Assembly (NCBI GenBank): GCA_004552615.1
Contig: SFNZ01000034.1
Span: 1 to 15,818, forward strand
Direction: 5' to 3'
From: Bacteroidales bacterium
GTDB lineage: Bacteria > Bacteroidota > Bacteroidia > Bacteroidales > UBA932
DNA length: 15,818 bases
Part shown: positions 12,951 to 15,818 of the stretch, one piece after another
How the letters are laid out: each line of letters starts with the position of its first letter
Numbering within the stretch: position 1 is the stretch's first letter
The notes under the pieces: model-generated
Told to the model about the DNA's origin: nothing
Databases searched by the model: none
What the model saw: only the letters and a program-made list of their open reading frames with translations
Made by a program: the position numbers and the translations under genes

Positions 12951-14423
12951 ATGTATTCTTTTATTTTGAGCCTTCTGGCCCTGGTCGCCGGATATTTTCT
13001 CTACGGCAGGCTGGTCGAACGGATTTTCGGTCCGGATCCGGCCAGGCCAACACCTGCGGTATCGCATTCCGACGGAGTGGACTTCATAACCATGCCGTCC
13101 TGGAAAGTCTTCATGATACAGTTCCTGAACATTGCCGGTACAGGACCGATTTTCGGAGCCATCATGGGCGCCAAATTCGGCCCTTCGGCCTATCTCTGGA
13201 TAGTGTTAGGCTGCATCTTCGCCGGAGCCGTGCATGACTATCTCACCGGAATGCTCTCCGTCAGGCATGACGGGGCAGGCCTTCCGGAAATTGTCGGCAA
13301 ATATCTCGGACAGGGTACCAAGAAAGTCCTTCTGGTATTTTCCATTCTGGTTCTCCTCCTCGTCGGTACCGTCTTCGTATACAGTCCTGCCCTGATTCTC
13401 GGGGATATGGCGGGTGACGGAACCAAAACGGCCATCATGCTGTGGGTGCTCGTGATTTTCCTGTACTATATCTTCGCCACGATGCTTCCTATAGACAAGA
13501 TTATCGGAAAGATATATCCTTTGTTCGCGTTTGCCCTCCTGTTCATGGCAGTCGCCCTGATGGTGTGCCTCTTCATCAAATGGCCTTCAATCCCGGAACT
13601 TTGGGACGGACTGGGCAACCTCGGTGAGGCCAGGGGACTTATATCAGGCCAGACAGTGTTCCCATGTCTGTTCATAACCATCGCATGCGGTGCTGTGAGC
13701 GGATTCCATGCCACCCAGAGCCCTCTGATGGCAAGATGTATCCAGAATGAGAAGATGGGCCGTCCGGTATTCTACGGAGCAATGATCACCGAAGGTATCG
13801 TTGCTCTCATATGGGCTACGGTTTCATCCTGGTTCTTCTTCGACGGTGGTGCTGCAGAAGTCGGATCTGACCTTGCGGCAGCTGCGCCTGCTGTGGTCAC
13901 GAAAGTTGCATCCAGCTGGCTCGGAATCGTAGGAGGCATCCTGGCAGTCCTCGGAGTTGTGGCCGCCCCTATAACCAGCGGTGACACCGCCTTCAGGAGT
14001 GCCCGCCTCATCATTGCGGATTTCCTTAAGTTCGAGCAAAAGCCTGTACGCAACAGGATTCTCATAAGCATTCCGCTTTTCTGCGCTGCTTCCCTGCTCC
14101 TGTGGTACAATGTAGCAGACGAGAACGGCTTCAACGTGATATGGCGTTATTTCGGCTGGGCCAACCAGACCCTTGCCGTATTCTCTCTCTGGACTGCAGC
14201 CGTATATCTCGCAAAACACGGCAGGGGACGTCTCTCATATCTCGTGGCAATGATTCCGGCAGCATTCATGACAGCAGTCTGCACCACATATATATGCGTG
14301 GCAAAGATCGGATTCAATCTTCCGGATACATGGAACTGGCATATCGGGACAGCCACTTTCGTGGTGTCCCTGGTCCTGTTCTATCTGTGGAAATGCAGGA
14401 AGGCTAAGGCTCAAAGAAGCTGA
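12951..14423 (+). CDS. cstA: Carbon starvation protein A (CstA-family carrier)
   Basis: A 490-aa polytopic inner-membrane protein of the CstA family, whose characterised members import pyruvate or support peptide uptake. The start ATG 12951 gives MYSFILSLLALVAGYFLYG, the first membrane segment. IAGTGPIFGAIMGAKFGP (61-78) and AGAVHDYLTGMLSVRHDG (91-108) are family signatures, and PITSGDTAFRSAR (340-352) is another. Roughly a dozen hydrophobic segments follow to the end, where the basic tail KCRKAKAQRS suggests a cytoplasmic C-terminus. It is shorter than the roughly 700-aa E. coli CstA, as is common for Bacteroidota versions, and lacks the extended C-terminal part. It has its own promoter, so it need not be co-regulated with the SusCD operon, although import of a small carboxylate would fit the kinase-acyltransferase genes upstream. 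Its 3' end overlaps convergent rsmD by 20 bp. Confidence 0.92.
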   Translation: MYSFILSLLALVAGYFLYGRLVERIFGPDPARPTPAVSHSDGVDFITMPSWKVFMIQFLNIAGTGPIFGAIMGAKFGPSAYLWIVLGCIFAGAVHDYLTGMLSVRHDGAGLPEIVGKYLGQGTKKVLLVFSILVLLLVGTVFVYSPALILGDMAGDGTKTAIMLWVLVIFLYYIFATMLPIDKIIGKIYPLFAFALLFMAVALMVCLFIKWPSIPELWDGLGNLGEARGLISGQTVFPCLFITIACGAVSGFHATQSPLMARCIQNEKMGRPVFYGAMITEGIVALIWATVSSWFFFDGGAAEVGSDLAAAAPAVVTKVASSWLGIVGGILAVLGVVAAPITSGDTAFRSARLIIADFLKFEQKPVRNRILISIPLFCAASLLLWYNVADENGFNVIWRYFGWANQTLAVFSLWTAAVYLAKHGRGRLSYLVAMIPAAFMTAVCTTYICVAKIGFNLPDTWNWHIGTATFVVSLVLFYLWKCRKAKAQRS

Positions 14424-14937
14424 AATGAACCCGGCCGTAAACTTTTTCCTTCACGAAATTTTTATGGCCGGTGAATGAATGCTCGCTTCCGTGCTCGAGG
14501 ATGAGATACCTCTCCGGATATACGAGACCGGCTTCGAGAATCCTGTCAGGAAGAGTCTCAAGACCTTCCAGGGCGTACGGAGGATCGGCAAAGACAATGT
14601 CGAACTTCTCCTTGCAAAGAGGAATGAATTCAAATGCATTGTGCCTTACGGCGGTCAGGTTGGTGAATCCCAGTCTGGCCGCCTGGCTTTTTATGAACGA
14701 GGAATAGGACGGGTTCATCTCCACTGACCATACGTGCCCTGCTCCCCTCGATGCGAACTCGAAGGATATCGAGCCGGTCCCGCTGAACAGGTCCAGGACC
14801 TTCAGGCCCTCGAATTCGTATTCGTTGTTCAGTATATTGAAAAGGGATTCCTTCGCCAGGTCAGTGGTCGGCCTCGCCTTGAAATCCGGCGGAACGTTGA
14901 TTATCTGCCCTTTGCGGCATCCTCCGATGATTCGCAT
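14404..14937 (-). CDS. rsmD: 16S rRNA (guanine(966)-N(2))-methyltransferase
   Basis: A 177-aa cytosolic class I methyltransferase that uses SAM to methylate G966 of 16S rRNA during 30S assembly. The N-terminus MRIIGGCRKGQIINVP and ARPTTDLAKESLFNIL are typical RsmD. The SAM-binding loop LDLFSGTGS is at residues 48-56, the acidic ribose ligand is in SVEMN (71-75), and the catalytic DPPY is at 118-121. Length is normal. ATG 14937 is preferred over the TTG six bases upstream (14943) because MRIIGG is the family start. It lies 35 bases downstream of the DUF3822 gene on the same strand, a pairing recurrent in Bacteroidota. The last six codons, including the stop TAG, overlap the cstA 3' end on the opposite strand. 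Confidence 0.94.
   Translation of the reverse strand: MRIIGGCRKGQIINVPPDFKARPTTDLAKESLFNILNNEYEFEGLKVLDLFSGTGSISFEFASRGAGHVWSVEMNPSYSSFIKSQAARLGFTNLTAVRHNAFEFIPLCKEKFDIVFADPPYALEGLETLPDRILEAGLVYPERYLILEHGSEHSFTGHKNFVKEKVYGRVHFSFFEP
14431..14471. repeat. Long inverted repeat at cstA/rsmD convergence
   Basis: CCGGCCGTAAA (14431-14441) can pair with TTTATGGCCGG (14461-14471), giving 11 pairs including one G-T wobble around a 19-base loop. It begins 8 bases after the cstA stop and lies inside the rsmD coding region (the arms encode TGHK and VYGRV). It could terminate or protect the cstA transcript, although no T-run follows on either strand. Confidence 0.5.
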
Positions 14938-14972
14938 AGTCAATAATGAAATTTAATTAAGAAATTCGCTGG

Positions 14973-15662
14973 TCAGATTCTTTCCACGGCCTTGAAGTAC
15001 CGGTAGAGGGATATTTCCTCTTCCGGGGAAATCGGCGTGCGGAAACATATCGTGGAAACTTCAGGGTTCAGCTGGAGCTTCTTCATCGCATTGAATATGA
15101 AGTATTCGGCCGTCGTGAAATCCGGCGCCTTGAAAATGTTGGCAAGCATCAGGCTCCGGCCCTGTGCAATCACAAGATGCAGATATCCGTCTGCATATGA
15201 GGCGATTATCTTATTATATTCCTGCACTGAATCCACGGCTTCCAGCAGGTAGTAGAGTTCCGGCAATATCCTTGCCTGATATCCGTCTTCAGTCAGTACG
15301 TTCTGTGCAATAACTTTCGACAGGGTCTCGCCGATGCTCCCGGAGTAAACCAGAACGGCTCCGGACTGTCCGGTCCGTACATAGTCCACATGGTCGTTCT
15401 CTTTCAGGGCTACCACTTCGGACAATATACTACGTGCGTCTGCAGGGCTGAAGAAGTGTTCCGGTACAAGAGTACACTTGTGGGTCATCAGGGAGATTCT
15501 TACGCTTCCGTATCGCTTCTGGAACTCCGGTGTCGTGAAAACACGGTCCGCACTCATCCATCCCGAGGTCCCGGTCCCTTCAGGCCCCTCCACCTTAAAA
15601 GAATATCCACTCAAGGAGACTTGAATGGATATCCTGGTATTTGTATTTATATTCTGTATCAA
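14973..15662 (-). CDS. DUF3822 family protein
   Basis: A 229-aa protein matching the Bacteroidota DUF3822 family in content and position directly upstream of rsmD. Recognisable parts are an N-terminal strand ISIQVSLSGYSFKVEG, a central EVVALKENDHVDYV region, and a C-terminal half with IASYADGYLHLVIAQGRSLMLANIF and TAEYFIFNAMKKLQLNPE. These resemble an actin-like/PilM-type fold in which two similar halves occur, but that comparison is uncertain. No signal peptide or membrane segment is visible, so it is probably cytosolic. The start is unusual: TTG 15662 is the only ATG, GTG or TTG between an in-frame stop at 15690-15692 and the family core, and it lies 2 bases after the upstream gene stop. 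The biochemical role is unknown; the operon position suggests a link to rsmD or cell-cycle functions only weakly. Confidence 0.82.
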   Translation of the reverse strand: MIQNINTNTRISIQVSLSGYSFKVEGPEGTGTSGWMSADRVFTTPEFQKRYGSVRISLMTHKCTLVPEHFFSPADARSILSEVVALKENDHVDYVRTGQSGAVLVYSGSIGETLSKVIAQNVLTEDGYQARILPELYYLLEAVDSVQEYNKIIASYADGYLHLVIAQGRSLMLANIFKAPDFTTAEYFIFNAMKKLQLNPEVSTICFRTPISPEEEISLYRYFKAVERI

Positions 15663-15664
15663 GA

Positions 15665-15818
15665 CTATTCCCAGTTTCCGGCGTTGTTGTTAGGAGCGGA
15701 GATACTTCCCACCTGGAGACCTTCGTATCTGTTGGAAGCCCTGCAGTCTGCATCGAGATTGATGCGGAGCTGGTTGTCAAGACCTTTGAGGAGTGACTTG
15801 TAAGGCATCTTGGCCTCG
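15665..15818 (-). CDS. C-terminal fragment of an unidentified protein (partial)
   Basis: The last 50 codons of a - strand gene whose 5' part lies beyond the window edge. The frame reads in from base 15817 and ends at TAG (15665-15667). The protein tail includes KMPYKSLLKGLDNQLRINLD and ends NNNAGNWE. I do not recognise the family. Coding is supported by an open frame to the window edge, by local codon choice like that of neighbouring genes, and by the tight 2-base spacing to the DUF3822 start, as in an operon. It was not obvious as an ORF because no start codon lies inside the window except an internal ATG at 15808. Confidence 0.6.
   Translation of the reverse strand, partial: EAKMPYKSLLKGLDNQLRINLDADCRASNRYEGLQVGSISAPNNNAGNWE

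Noticed and set aside
1..15818. CRISPR arrays, tRNA or rRNA genes, transposases, attachment sites
   Set aside because: No regularly spaced repeats, no cloverleaf-like sequence, no rRNA-like stretches and no recombinase or transposase protein were seen on either strand.

Overview
The window looks like a chromosomal stretch from an uncultured member of the Bacteroidales (Bacteroidota). The evidence is a SusC/SusD pair, BACON and FISUMP-type lipoproteins, a DUF3822-rsmD pair, A-rich leaders in place of Shine-Dalgarno sequences, and promoter candidates of the TTTG / TAnnTTTG type. I cannot place it to genus. No tRNA, rRNA, CRISPR array, insertion sequence or attachment site is visible, and no gap between genes exceeds 300 bases.

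Layout. (1) Positions 1-213 are non-coding and carry a stem-loop of unknown meaning. (2) A + strand operon at 214-3382 encodes an acetate-kinase-family enzyme, a phosphate butyryltransferase-family enzyme and a LacI-type regulator. The regulator start codon overlaps the preceding stop. (3) A 240-base intergenic region (3383-3622) holds a promoter candidate, a hairpin followed by a T-run, and a near-perfect 20-bp palindrome with a central CG that looks like a LacI-family operator. (4) A second + strand operon at 3623-12870 encodes a Tat-exported FAD-dependent oxidoreductase, a BACON/FISUMP lipoprotein, SusC, SusD and a metallo-beta-lactamase-fold lipoprotein. (5) A CstA-type carrier gene (12951-14423) has its own well-formed promoter candidate. 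(6) On the - strand are the 3' end of an unidentified gene, a DUF3822 gene and rsmD. The rsmD gene runs convergently into cstA, and the two coding ends overlap by 20 bp.

How the parts may work together (inference). The LacI-type regulator probably binds the palindrome and controls the SusCD operon. That operon resembles a polysaccharide-utilisation locus but contains no recognisable glycoside hydrolase, lyase or sulfatase. Its enzymes are instead a flavoprotein oxidoreductase and an MBL hydrolase, both predicted lipoproteins, so the imported ligand may not be an ordinary glycan. The kinase and acyltransferase could form a substrate-level phosphorylation module (acyl-CoA to acyl-phosphate to acid plus ATP). 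The kinase has Ala where acetate kinases normally have the acetate-pocket Phe, and its partner is of the butyryltransferase rather than the phosphotransacetylase type, so the pair may act on an acyl group larger than acetyl. CstA-family proteins import pyruvate or peptides. The two points most worth following up are the CAZyme-free, LacI-controlled SusCD/flavoprotein/MBL operon and the altered kinase-acyltransferase pair.
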